Of a stretch of 64,000 bases of DNA, positions 33,714 through 41,884 are shown in pieces. The translations under genes and the position numbers were made by a program. This DNA comes from an uncultured Flavobacteriales bacterium (GTDB lineage Bacteria; Bacteroidota; Bacteroidia; Flavobacteriales; UBA1820): the NCBI GenBank assembly GCA_959608625.1, contig CAUHQV010000009.1, positions 1 to 64,000 on the forward strand, given 5' to 3'. The notes under the pieces were generated by a model. That model made no database searches. It had not been told where the DNA came from and saw only the letters and a list, made by a program, of their open reading frames with translations. Position 1 is the stretch's first letter. Each line of letters begins with the position of its first letter.

Positions 33714-33763
33714 AAAAGTAAAAAACTTGCCCGTAAGCCCTCTGCTGAAGACAACGGGCAAGT
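33714..33763 (-). terminator. Terminator-like hairpin after tonB
   Basis: ACTTGCCCGT (33725-33734) and ACGGGCAAGT (33754-33763) form a perfect 10-bp stem around a 19-base loop. On the minus strand the stem is followed by TTTTTT and a second T run. It lies between tonB and the small membrane gene, so downstream genes are either a separate unit or expressed by read-through. Confidence 0.75.
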
Positions 33764-33792
33764 ATAAAATTACTTAGTCCGGTTCCGGCGTA

Positions 33793-34605
33793 TTAATTCT
33801 GCATCCTATACACGATAGGTACCGAGAAATACACGGGTACGTTGCGGCCGTTCTGGCGACCCGGTATAAAGTCGGGCAAAGAGGAAACCACTCGGAGGGC
33901 TTCCCTGTCGCAGGCAGCGTCGATACCGCGTACCACTTCTGCTTTCTCTACTTTACCGGTCTTCGACACGACGAACCGCACGTATACGGTTCCCTGCACA
34001 CCGCGTTCCTGAGCGGTATAAGGATAGTTGAGATGGTCTTGCAACCATTTATACAAAGCCGGGGTTCCTCCGGGGAACTGCGGCATTTCTTCAACCGCAT
34101 CGAAAGGTTCATCGTCTTTTACGTCCTGGGCAATTTCTTTGAGTTCGGCAATATCCTTACCGTGCTCTTCGTCATTACCTTTTACATCGGCGATGGATAT
34201 CGCGACTTTGGCTTCGATGATCTCCTCCTGGGATTTGATCTCGTCCTCTTCGCGGACATTCTCGTCCTTTTCAATCTTAGGAGCCGTAAATTTGATAGAG
34301 CTCTTAAGTGGTGGTGGAGGCGGGGCCTCTACTTTTTTGATCTCCTCGTTATTCTTTACTTCGGCAGGCGGGAGGTTGGAAAGTGTGGTAACTTCCGTAA
34401 CGACCACCTTGTCGTTCTTGGGCATAACGAGAGTAAGGAGTGATCTGAACGACAGGATAAGGAGCACCAACGCGATCACTATAGCTATTGCGATAATGTG
34501 TCGTTTAGGCGACTTCCTGCGCATGTCGTACGCACCGTATTTTTTATTCTTTCCGGTGAAGACCAGGTCGATCCAGTCTTGGGATAATAAGTCTATCTTT
34601 GCCAT
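33793..34605 (-). CDS. tonB: TonB energy-transducing protein
   Basis: This 270-residue protein carries an N-terminal cytoplasmic segment (KNKKYGAYDMRRKSPKRH), one membrane helix (IIAIAIVIALVLLILSF, about 36-52), a periplasmic proline/charge-rich linker (EAPPPPPLKSS then an acidic run) and the C-terminal TonB domain (PQFPGGTPALYKWLQDHLNYP, ERGVQGTVYVRFVVSKTGKV, SLPDFIPGRQNGRNVPVYFSVPIVY). It couples the proton motive force, via ExbBD, to outer-membrane receptors such as the SusC and BtuB proteins of this window. It is fourth gene of the exbB-exbD-exbD-tonB operon. Confidence 0.95.
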   Translation of the reverse strand: MAKIDLLSQDWIDLVFTGKNKKYGAYDMRRKSPKRHIIAIAIVIALVLLILSFRSLLTLVMPKNDKVVVTEVTTLSNLPPAEVKNNEEIKKVEAPPPPPLKSSIKFTAPKIEKDENVREEDEIKSQEEIIEAKVAISIADVKGNDEEHGKDIAELKEIAQDVKDDEPFDAVEEMPQFPGGTPALYKWLQDHLNYPYTAQERGVQGTVYVRFVVSKTGKVEKAEVVRGIDAACDREALRVVSSLPDFIPGRQNGRNVPVYFSVPIVYRMQN

Positions 34606-34617
34606 TTCTTCTCCGGA

Positions 34618-35286
34618 TTATTTGTTATTAGCATTTCCGCCCAGATCCGATTGTTCTGTCAGGCTGCCTCCTGTTTCGAGGTTTTCTATCAGCCAATTGT
34701 CTCCTTCGGTGATGTCTACGATCGCGTATTTACCGATGTTGCAGATTTGCATTTCATCCAGGGCATCGATAAGGTTCTTGTAGGTAGCATTATCCGTTGC
34801 TTTAATGATCACAACAGGTGCGGATTTATCATCCCTTATTTCAGAGGACCGCTTTTTATAGTCCTCATCGGATACTTTATGGTCTGCTTTTAACTTTTTA
34901 AGTTCCCTCATTTCATCGACAACCTTTTGGTTGCGCTGTGTCAGGAGGGCTCTCAGGCCGTCAGGACCATAATTGGAGCGTTTGAGAGAAGTATAGTCCT
35001 CGTAATTGGGCTGCCCGGTATAATAATACACCTTGTCGTCTTTTCCAAGAAGTATCGTTATGGCGCGGGATTCCTGTACTTTGCTTTGCTCCTCTTCGCT
35101 GACTTTATCTTTCGTCGGCATGCTTATCTCCATCGTCTGAGGTTTGCTCAGCGAAGTACAAAGCATGAAGAAAGTAATCAGAAGCATGTTCATGTCCACC
35201 ATAGGGGTAAAGTCTATGCGGACGTTCATTTTCTTCTGTTTTCCCCCTCCTTTTTTGCCGTTGTCTTTCTGTTCTACTTCAGCCAT
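34618..35286 (-). CDS. exbD: ExbD/TolR-family proton channel subunit, copy 2
   Basis: This 222-residue protein has a basic cytoplasmic start (DNGKKGGGKQKKMNVRIDFTPMVDMNMLLITFFMLC) that includes the conserved membrane Asp in FTPMVDMNMLL. The periplasmic domain is longer than usual, with a charged helical insert (NQKVVDEMRELKKLKADHKVSDEDYKKR) before the conserved VVIIKATDNATYKNLIDALDEMQI. It is the second of two unlike ExbD copies, as is frequent in Bacteroidetes. It lies 12 bases before tonB and 24 bases after the first exbD. Confidence 0.93.
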   Translation of the reverse strand: MAEVEQKDNGKKGGGKQKKMNVRIDFTPMVDMNMLLITFFMLCTSLSKPQTMEISMPTKDKVSEEEQSKVQESRAITILLGKDDKVYYYTGQPNYEDYTSLKRSNYGPDGLRALLTQRNQKVVDEMRELKKLKADHKVSDEDYKKRSSEIRDDKSAPVVIIKATDNATYKNLIDALDEMQICNIGKYAIVDITEGDNWLIENLETGGSLTEQSDLGGNANNK

Positions 35287-35310
35287 ATTATCATATTGCT
35301 TTTTTGGAGC

Positions 35311-35925
35311 TTAAAGCTCGTCGGTGTTAACGGTCTTAAGTGAGGTTATAAGATTATAACGGTTTTCCCGCAGATCCTGCAGAGAACTCATCACGTCATG
35401 AATTTTCGGATACGGAGTGTTCGCATCGGCCTTGATGGCTATGATGAGACTTTTTCCGTTCTGGTCGCGTGCTGCCTTCACCCATGCCTTGAATTGGTTG
35501 TCCGTGCTGTCGATAGGCACACCGTAATCCTTCAATATGGCATCCTGTTCTTCTGAGGACAGGTTAAGGAACTGCGACATTTGTGCGATCGGCACTCCGA
35601 AAGAATTCATCAATTTGAATTTATTGAGTTGTTCCGGAGTGAAGGTGACGCCGTATTGCTCGCCTACATTCTTTAATACCTCTACGCGGTCTTCCTGTTT
35701 ATCCAGTCCCAGGAATATTTTTCCGTCCTTATCTACAAGAATTTGCAGGACGTTGGATTCCGGTATCTTGATCTCCGATACGGAAGCCGGAGTGGCTACC
35801 TGTACCGGTTCTTTCTGGACGAAAGTAGAGGTAAGCATAAAGAAAGTAAGCAGGAGCACCGTGACGTCGCTCATCGCGGTCATGTCAATGGCAGTACTCT
35901 TTCTTTTTACTTTTACTTTAGGCAT
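35311..35925 (-). CDS. exbD: ExbD/TolR-family proton channel subunit, copy 1
   Basis: This 204-residue protein starts MPKVKVKRKSTAIDMTAMSDVTVLLLTFFMLTSTF; the Asp in MTAMSDVTVLL is the membrane carboxylate of the proton path. The periplasmic part contains KSLIIAIKADANTPYPKIHDVMSSL, the conserved ExbD C-terminal pattern, with a divergent insert before it. It differs clearly from the following ExbD, so the two may form a heteromeric channel or serve different complexes. It starts 37 bases after exbB. Confidence 0.93.
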   Translation of the reverse strand: MPKVKVKRKSTAIDMTAMSDVTVLLLTFFMLTSTFVQKEPVQVATPASVSEIKIPESNVLQILVDKDGKIFLGLDKQEDRVEVLKNVGEQYGVTFTPEQLNKFKLMNSFGVPIAQMSQFLNLSSEEQDAILKDYGVPIDSTDNQFKAWVKAARDQNGKSLIIAIKADANTPYPKIHDVMSSLQDLRENRYNLITSLKTVNTDEL

Positions 35926-35962
35926 AATTTCTTCTTCTTTAGCTTAGTTCTTCAGCCGTTTA

Positions 35963-36775
35963 TTACTTGTGGTTGGCAGCGTAAGACTGTACAAGAGAGA
36001 AACCTACCTCGTCGATGCAGTAAGTGATGGTGTCGATTTTGCTGGTAAAATAGTTGTACGAGATAAGAGCGAGTGCACCGGTTGCGATACCGAAGGCGGT
36101 ATTTACAAGGGCCTCGGAAATACCTGCAGACAGGGCTACGGAGTCAGGAGAACCGGCGTTCGCAAGAGCGGCGAACGACTTGATCATACCGATAACCGTT
36201 CCCAAAAGTCCCATCAGCGTACCCAGGGTGGTCATGGTAGCGATAACCGGCAGGTTCTGCTCCAAGGTAGGGAGTTCCAGTGCGGTAGCTTCTTCGAGGG
36301 CTTTCTGGATGGAAAGGACTTTCTGGTCTTTGGTCAGATCCGTCGTTTTTTCCATTTCCTCATATTTAACCAGGGCAGCATAAACTACGTTGGCCACAGA
36401 ACCTTTCTGCTTGTCGCACAGTTCGCGAGCTTTTGCGATGTTGTTCTGGTCGAGGGCTTCTTTGATGTTCTGCACAAAACGGGTGATATTGCCTTTACCT
36501 TTGGCTTTGCCGATAGCGAACCACCGTTCTACGCTCAGTACTATCACGGTGAGAAGAAGGGTCTGGATCACAGGCACAACGACACCACCTTTATAGATCG
36601 TTCCAAGCATATCTCCGGGCAGCGGGTGGTTGTTCGGATCGCCGTTCATAAAGTGAGAAGGATCTCCGTACACAAATTTAAAAATGCAGACAGCTACGAT
36701 AAAGCATAAAAGAATTACCACAGGAGCTGTTCCTACACCTGAAAAGGATTTCGTTTTTTTGGCTTTTGCATTCAT
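35963..36775 (-). CDS. exbB: ExbB/MotA/TolQ-family proton channel protein
   Basis: This 270-residue inner-membrane protein has hydrophobic segments near residues 15-32, 55-80 and in the C-terminal part (LPVIATMTTLGTLMGLLGTVIGMIKSF and ISEALVNTAFGIATGALALISYNYF). The last two carry the MotA/TolQ/ExbB signature. It assembles as a pentamer around ExbD. It is the first gene of the TonB energy module; a -7 element lies at 36870-36877. Confidence 0.94.
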   Translation of the reverse strand: MNAKAKKTKSFSGVGTAPVVILLCFIVAVCIFKFVYGDPSHFMNGDPNNHPLPGDMLGTIYKGGVVVPVIQTLLLTVIVLSVERWFAIGKAKGKGNITRFVQNIKEALDQNNIAKARELCDKQKGSVANVVYAALVKYEEMEKTTDLTKDQKVLSIQKALEEATALELPTLEQNLPVIATMTTLGTLMGLLGTVIGMIKSFAALANAGSPDSVALSAGISEALVNTAFGIATGALALISYNYFTSKIDTITYCIDEVGFSLVQSYAANHK

Positions 36776-37306
36776 GATAAATAATAAATTTTTTAGTTGT
36801 TTATTGGTCTTTGAAAATTATTCTTGCACACTATTGTGTAATTTCCCTGTTTTGACAATTTTATCGGAGCAAATATAAGACTTTAATTCTATGCATCGAA
36901 AAGGGTATATGTAAAAAAATACTTAAAAAACGGCATGGATATGTGATTTTTTCCCTGTTTCCTATCTTGAAAAGGCAAAGCCCCCTTGAATACCAGGCAG
37001 GAAGGTGGAAGTTCTACTCTTGAGGCGGAAGGGTGTACGGTAGTGCTAACGATTCCGGTTGAATGTTTCATCGGCCAAAAATAATGATTCTTTTCCAAAT
37101 AGCCCAAATAAACGCGGGAATCGTGTGTTATTTTGCAATAAGTTTTCTTTTTTTGTTTTCTGTTCCCGGGTGTTTTTTCTCCGTTTGCGGGTATTGGGTA
37201 CACCTTCTTACTTATAAGAAGGTGATAAAAATGTGTGCCGTGTAAAAAACGGATATAAAAAAACGGAGGCTTTTGCCTCCGTTTTTTCTACTTGTTAAGC
37301 GTAAGT
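36776..37306. promoter_or_regulatory. Intergenic region between exbB and the OmpA-type gene
   Basis: About 530 bases hold no gene I can support. On the minus strand TATATTTG (36877-36870) is a clear -7 element for exbB, 95 bases ahead of its ATG. A perfect 10-bp inverted repeat, CACCTTCTTA (37201-37210) with TAAGAAGGTG (37215-37224), and the terminator at 37257-37286 lie at the other end. Open frames of about 60-100 codons here lack family features. Confidence 0.5.
37257..37286 (-). terminator. Terminator of the OmpA-type gene
   Basis: AACGGAGGC-TTTT-GCCTCCGTT (37262-37283) with flanking A and T runs lies 21 bases past the stop codon. Confidence 0.85.
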
Positions 37307-38449
37307 TTATTTCTTGACGATCACCACCCGGTTCAGGTAGGGCTTGGAGAAGGGGTTGACTTCGCTGCCTTTGGCGATCACATCGAGTTTGTCGGCGTTT
37401 ACGCCTTTCGATACGAGGTAGTCGTGTACGTTCTGGGCGCGCTGTTGGCTGAGCTGCATATTGCGTGCCTTGGTGCCCGTCTCTTTATCGGCATATCCGG
37501 TCACTATGAATTTCCCTTCGGAAGATTTGATGGTCTGAGCCATTTGGTCGAGCACAATTTTGCCTTCGGCATTGATATCGGTCTTTCCGATGTTGAAGAA
37601 GACGGCCGTGCCGGCATTTACATCGTTTTCAACGACTTCGACTACGGCAGGCTTCTGGGCGGCTTCGGCCAGGGCTTTTTCAAGGGCGGCCTGGCGGGCT
37701 TTCGAAGCGGCTAGATCGTCCTCGAGATTGCTGATCCTTCTGTTGTAAGGGGTCAGGTCTGTCTGCAATTCGGAAGCTCTTCTGAAGGGCTTGAAGCCGA
37801 ACCGGTAAGTAAGGCCGACCGTAACAGAGCCGATGCCTTTGGTTTTGTTGCGGAAAGCTTCGTTCTCGGTGTCGAATACATTATAGAGCATTCCGCGCAG
37901 TTCCAGGTTGATGTCGAAGTGTTTCGATACCCGGAATTTGTTCAGCAGTCCGGCGTCGAAAGCGATCTCGTTGGTCGACTGGTTGGTGGAAGTGATACCG
38001 CCGAATCCTACGAACGGGATCAGTTCATACACGCGGGTTTCTTTATAGCCACCCAAAGCGGCGGACAGATTGAACAAAGCATCTGCATGGTAGTGCACAT
38101 AGTTCATTTTCGGCCGGTAGCCTAAGCCTTCCGACGAGGGGATGTAGTAATGTTCTCCCGATTTCACCTGGAATCCTCCTACCTGGAAGCGGGTTCCCCA
38201 TACCGGGGTGATCCATTTGCCCAGGGAAAAATCGAAAGCCGGGGTAATGTCCGAGCCTCCGTTGTGATCTGTTCTGTCGAAAGGGGTTTGTATACCTGCT
38301 CCGGCCGAGATAAACCAGTTATCCCAGAATCCGTTGGTCACATAGGGGCCTTTCTTTGTTTGTTGTTCCTGCTGCGCCGAAGCGGAGAAAGGAAGGGCAG
38401 CCAGCGCTACCGCGAGTACGGCTGCCTTGAATAATACATTGTTTTTCAT
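37307..38449 (-). CDS. OmpA-family outer-membrane protein
   Basis: This 380-residue protein has a signal peptide ending PFSASAQ and an N-terminal beta-barrel (WFISAGAGIQTPFD to SVTVGLTYRFGF, about 40-220). A coiled-coil-like linker (RRISNLEDDLAASKARQAALEKALAEAAQ) leads to a C-terminal OmpA-like peptidoglycan-binding domain containing KFIVTGYADKETGTKARNMQLSQQRAQNVHDYLVSKG, where the canonical Asp and Arg for diaminopimelate binding are visible. It anchors the outer membrane to the cell wall. It is a single-gene unit, probably abundant. The exact promoter is uncertain; a TATTTTTG element lies at 38541-38534. Confidence 0.93.
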   Translation of the reverse strand: MKNNVLFKAAVLAVALAALPFSASAQQEQQTKKGPYVTNGFWDNWFISAGAGIQTPFDRTDHNGGSDITPAFDFSLGKWITPVWGTRFQVGGFQVKSGEHYYIPSSEGLGYRPKMNYVHYHADALFNLSAALGGYKETRVYELIPFVGFGGITSTNQSTNEIAFDAGLLNKFRVSKHFDINLELRGMLYNVFDTENEAFRNKTKGIGSVTVGLTYRFGFKPFRRASELQTDLTPYNRRISNLEDDLAASKARQAALEKALAEAAQKPAVVEVVENDVNAGTAVFFNIGKTDINAEGKIVLDQMAQTIKSSEGKFIVTGYADKETGTKARNMQLSQQRAQNVHDYLVSKGVNADKLDVIAKGSEVNPFSKPYLNRVVIVKK

Positions 38450-38683
38450 CTCATTAGTTTTGTTTAGGTCAAAAATTTAAATTGTTAAACTCAACCTTTG
38501 TCAATCGACATGTTTTATGTTTGGGTTCAGTTACAAAAATAATAATAAAATCTTATAGTCCGCCTTTTTTTTGAAAAATTAGCATGGATTTCACATTGTT
38601 TTTATCAATGTGGTTATACGTTTTCCCTATTATCATTAGGATCACAAGGTGTCTCCAAAGATGCGGCGGACATTTTTTACCCG

Positions 38684-38713
38684 TTGTAATATGATATTTC
38701 TGCCGTAAATTTG
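38684..38713 (+). promoter_or_regulatory. Promoter of the MATE/cytidylate-kinase-like operon
   Basis: TTG at 38684-38686, a 19-base spacer and TAAATTTG at 38706-38713 give a full consensus match 22 bases before the ATG. Confidence 0.7.
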
Positions 38714-38735
38714 CCCACATAAAAGAAGTAGGCAA

Positions 38736-40136
38736 ATGATAAAGAAAGAGAATTCCCCGCTGGTATTAGGTACCGAAAAAATACCCAAATTGCTTTTCAG
38801 GTATGCCATACCGTCGATCATTGCGATGTTGTCGTCTTCGCTTTACAACATGATCGACAGTATATTCATCGGCCACGGGGTCGGGGCGATGGCCATCTCC
38901 GGGCTGGCTATCACGATGCCGATCATGAACGTGATCGCAGCCTTGGGTACGTTGGTAAGCGTGGGGGCGGCTACGCTCATGTCTGTTAAACTGGGGCAGG
39001 GCGACAAGAAAAGTTCGGAATATATCCTGGGCAACCTCATTGTCCTCAATATTATAATAGGTCTTACCCTGACCGTCCTGGGGAATATATACCTCGATGA
39101 GATCCTTTATTTTTTCGGAGCGAGCGAACATACGATACCCTATGCGCGGGAGTTTATGCGCATCATCCTTTCGGGTACGGTGGTGACACACATTTATATG
39201 AGCCTTAACGATATGCTCCGCGCTTCCGGCTATCCGGGCAAGGCGATGGCAGTCATCCTGCTGGCGATAGCGATAAACTGCATCCTCAACCCGATCCTGA
39301 TATTCGGGTTCAAATGGGGTATCGCCGGCTCCGCTACGGCTACCGTAACGGCACAGGTGATCGTGATGTGCATCGAGATTTGGCATTTTTCCCGTAAGGG
39401 ACATTTTATCCACTTCAAGAAAGGGACGTTCAAATTGGTGCGCAATGTGGTCAAAGGCATGTTGGGCATCGGTATTTCTCCTTTCCTGATGAATATTTGC
39501 GCCAGTATAGTGGTCATTTTTATCAACCGCAGTCTGATGAAGTACGGGAATATGACGGAATTCGGCGGCGATTTCTATGTCGGGGCTTACGGGATCATCA
39601 ACCGGGTGCTGATGGTGTTCGTAATGATCGTCATCGGGCTGAACCAGGGGTTGCAGCCTATCGTAGGGTATAACTTCGGCGCCCGGAAAGTAGACCGCGT
39701 GTCGCAGGCGGTGCGGTACGGTATATTTTGCGCGGTGGGAGTGACCACCACGGGATTCCTGCTGGCCATGACGATGCCGCATGCACTGGCCAATATGTTC
39801 ACTACGGATGCCATGCTGACCGATTTGGCCGTGCACGGAATGCGGATTGTGCTGATCATGTTCCCCGTCGTCGGGATCCAAATGGTTACGGCCGCTTTTT
39901 TCCAGTCCATCGGGATGGTCAAGAAGGCGATCCTTTTGTCCCTGACACGCCAGATGCTGTTCCTGATCCCGCTTCTGGCCATAATGCCCCATTTCTTCGG
40001 TACGGACGGGGTGTGGATGAGCATGCCGATCGCCGACGCGGTTTCGACTATCCTGGCCATCTATCTGCTGGTGCGCCAGGTACGCAAGTTCAAGGAAGAA
40101 GAAAACCAACCGAATATAAAACCAATACAACAGTAG
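38736..40136 (+). CDS. MATE-family efflux transporter
   Basis: This 466-residue protein has twelve hydrophobic segments in two related halves of the multidrug and toxin extrusion fold. The first half shows FRYAIPSIIAMLSSSLYNMIDSIFIG and ATLMSVKLGQGDKKSSEYILGN, and the repeat in the second half includes LNQGLQPIVGYNFGARKVDRV. This places it in the DinF/NorM-like class that exports cations using Na or proton gradients. It is followed after four bases by a cytidylate-kinase-like gene on the same transcript. The substrate is not predictable. Confidence 0.92.
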   Translation: MIKKENSPLVLGTEKIPKLLFRYAIPSIIAMLSSSLYNMIDSIFIGHGVGAMAISGLAITMPIMNVIAALGTLVSVGAATLMSVKLGQGDKKSSEYILGNLIVLNIIIGLTLTVLGNIYLDEILYFFGASEHTIPYAREFMRIILSGTVVTHIYMSLNDMLRASGYPGKAMAVILLAIAINCILNPILIFGFKWGIAGSATATVTAQVIVMCIEIWHFSRKGHFIHFKKGTFKLVRNVVKGMLGIGISPFLMNICASIVVIFINRSLMKYGNMTEFGGDFYVGAYGIINRVLMVFVMIVIGLNQGLQPIVGYNFGARKVDRVSQAVRYGIFCAVGVTTTGFLLAMTMPHALANMFTTDAMLTDLAVHGMRIVLIMFPVVGIQMVTAAFFQSIGMVKKAILLSLTRQMLFLIPLLAIMPHFFGTDGVWMSMPIADAVSTILAIYLLVRQVRKFKEEENQPNIKPIQQ

Positions 40137-40140
40137 GGTT

Positions 40141-40773
40141 ATGGAAGAAAAATTCATTATCTGCCTGGGACGCGAGTACGGCTCGGGCGGGCACAACATA
40201 GGAAAACGGCTGTCCGAGATGCTCGGGGTGGATTATTACGACAAAAAGCTGTTGGACGAGGCGGCCAAGAAGAGCGGTATCAGCCAGGAGTATTTCGCCA
40301 AGTCGGACGAAAAGGCGCCGGGCTCCCTGGCCCATACGCTCGCTTCGGGGCTGTTTGTGGGGAGCGGGTTGTTCATGTACAACAATTCCCTGTCCAGCGA
40401 GAGTATTTTCAAATTCCAGTCGGAGACGATTCTGCAGCTTGCCGAACAGAAATCCTGCATTATCGTAGGGCGTTGTGCCGATTATGTCCTGCGGGAGAGG
40501 AAAAATATATTTTCGGTATTTATCACGGCGCCGCTGTCGGCCCGGGTACACCGGGTCGCCCACCGGGAAGACCTTTCGGCATCTCAGGCCCGGGACAAGG
40601 CCAAAAAGATCGACAAGATCCGCAAGGAGTATTACAACTATTACACCAACAAGCGTTGGGGGCATACCGATTCGTACCAACTGAGTGTCGATTCTTCGGT
40701 GCTGGGGGATGAGGCGACGGCTTGCTTTATCCGCGATTTCGTCCTCGCCGCATTGGAGAAAGGGCATAAATAA
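40141..40773 (+). CDS. Cytidylate kinase-like protein
   Basis: This 210-residue P-loop protein of the cytidylate-kinase-like family starts ICLGREYGSGGHNIGKRLSEML; the GREYGSGGHNIGK stretch is the atypical nucleotide-binding loop of this family. An SIIVGRCADYVL-like strand (reading CIIVGRCADYVLRER) and a lid-like region HREDLSASQARDKAKKIDKIRKEYYNYYTNKRWG follow, the last near its C-terminal sequence VDSSVLG. The true cmk is usually encoded elsewhere, so this is likely a paralogue of unknown substrate. It is co-transcribed with the MATE gene. Confidence 0.85.
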   Translation: MEEKFIICLGREYGSGGHNIGKRLSEMLGVDYYDKKLLDEAAKKSGISQEYFAKSDEKAPGSLAHTLASGLFVGSGLFMYNNSLSSESIFKFQSETILQLAEQKSCIIVGRCADYVLRERKNIFSVFITAPLSARVHRVAHREDLSASQARDKAKKIDKIRKEYYNYYTNKRWGHTDSYQLSVDSSVLGDEATACFIRDFVLAALEKGHK

Positions 40774-40794
40774 CCGCATTGTTTCCCGAATACG

Positions 40795-40824
40795 AAAACC
40801 CCCGATCGTAGATCGGGGGTTTTA
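40795..40824 (+). terminator. Terminator of the MATE operon
   Basis: CCCCCGATC-GTA-GATCGGGGG (40799-40819) with A residues before and T residues after. It also lies just past the 3' end of the tRNA-Gln gene on the other strand. Confidence 0.85.
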
Positions 40825-40833
40825 TTTGCTCTG

Positions 40834-40904
40834 TAGCCCTACCAGGATTCGAACCTAGACCGGATGAACCAAAATCACATGTGCTACCATTACACCATAG
40901 GGCT
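40834..40904 (-). tRNA. tRNA-Gln (anticodon TTG)
   Basis: On the minus strand a 71-base gene has acceptor AGCCCTA/TAGGGCT, T-arm CTAGG-TTCGAAT-CCTGG and anticodon loop TTTTGGT. The anticodon stem reads TGTGA/TCATC, with a T-C mismatch and a G-T pair at its outer end, which is weaker than usual. Confidence 0.88.
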
Positions 40905-40915
40905 TTTCAGCGGGG

Positions 40916-40946
40916 CAAATTTAAGCTAAAAACCGTCTTCCGCCAA
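40916..40946 (-). promoter_or_regulatory. Promoter of tRNA-Gln inside the end of queG
   Basis: On the minus strand TTG (40946-40944), a 20-base spacer and TAAATTTG (40923-40916) match the consensus 12 bases before the tRNA and overlap the queG stop region. Confidence 0.65.
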
Positions 40947-41879
40947 ATATTTTTTACCGGCCGCCGCATTCGACTTGATTTTATCCAATCCGGCACGCTG
41001 CATAGGCGAGCGGGCGAACTCCCGTGCAAATGTTTCCGGATCCATTTTAGCCCAGTCTTCCCGGTCCATCCGGGACAGGTATCCCGACGGCTGAAAACAG
41101 GGTTCTTCCGTAAGGGCCGCGTATTTGTTCCACGGGCACACATCCATACAAGTGTCGCATCCGTAGATCCGGCTGCCTAATCTGCGCGCCAACTCTTCCG
41201 GGATATCCCCTTTCAGTTCGATCGTGGCGTACGACAGGCATTTGCGGGCGTCTATCGTGCCGCTCCCGTCGATGGCTCCGGTCGGGCAGGCCATTTGGCA
41301 ACGGCGGCAGGCGCCGCATTTATTCAGCTCGAAAGGTGCGTCGGGAGTGATGTCCAGGTCGGTGACGATCTCCGAGAGGAACAGGTAAGAACCGGCATCC
41401 GGACTGATGAACATCGAACTTTTTCCGATCCATCCCAGCCCGGCCCTTTGCGCCAGACGGCGTTCGGGTACGGGGGCGGAATCCGTAAAAGCGCGGTAGG
41501 AGAAATCTCCGACCTCTTCTTTCAATGCGGCGCACAAAACATGCATTTTACTTTTCAGGATGGTATGGTAATCTTCGCCCAAGGCATATTTGGCGATACC
41601 GGTGCGTTTAGATATTTCTTTCGATTCCCGGGTGTAGTAGCTGTGGGCCAGGCAAACGATGCTTTTCGCTCCTTCCACCAGCAGGCGGGCGTCCGCCCGT
41701 TTTTCCTGGTTCCGCGCCATATAGCCCATCTGCCCATGGCGGCCTTTGGCCACCCATTTTTCCAACACCTGGGCATCCTCTTCCAGAAAATCGGCCCGGG
41801 TGACCCCACAGGCGCAAAAGCCCTGCCCGAGGGCAAGGCTTTTGATCAGTTGGTTGAGATTTTTCGGATCGGTTTCCAC
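40926..41879 (-). CDS. queG: Epoxyqueuosine reductase
   Basis: This 317-residue enzyme performs the last step of queuosine synthesis on tRNA, reducing epoxyqueuosine with a cobalamin and two 4Fe-4S clusters. The corrinoid-binding N-terminal part is followed by the two ferredoxin-type motifs CGACRRCQMACPTGAI and CDTCMDVCPWN. Its need for cobalamin links it to the B12 uptake locus of the same window. The start is GTG at 41879. It is the last gene of the M23-MerR-ruvB-queG set, five bases downstream of the ruvB stop. Confidence 0.95.
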   Translation of the reverse strand: METDPKNLNQLIKSLALGQGFCACGVTRADFLEEDAQVLEKWVAKGRHGQMGYMARNQEKRADARLLVEGAKSIVCLAHSYYTRESKEISKRTGIAKYALGEDYHTILKSKMHVLCAALKEEVGDFSYRAFTDSAPVPERRLAQRAGLGWIGKSSMFISPDAGSYLFLSEIVTDLDITPDAPFELNKCGACRRCQMACPTGAIDGSGTIDARKCLSYATIELKGDIPEELARRLGSRIYGCDTCMDVCPWNKYAALTEEPCFQPSGYLSRMDREDWAKMDPETFAREFARSPMQRAGLDKIKSNAAAGKKYLAEDGF

Positions 41880-41884
41880 GGTTG

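Noticed and set aside
37063..37245. A 60-codon hydrophobic frame in the exbB-ompA gap
   Set aside because: No promoter or family resemblance, and it spans the palindrome at 37201-37224; likely chance.
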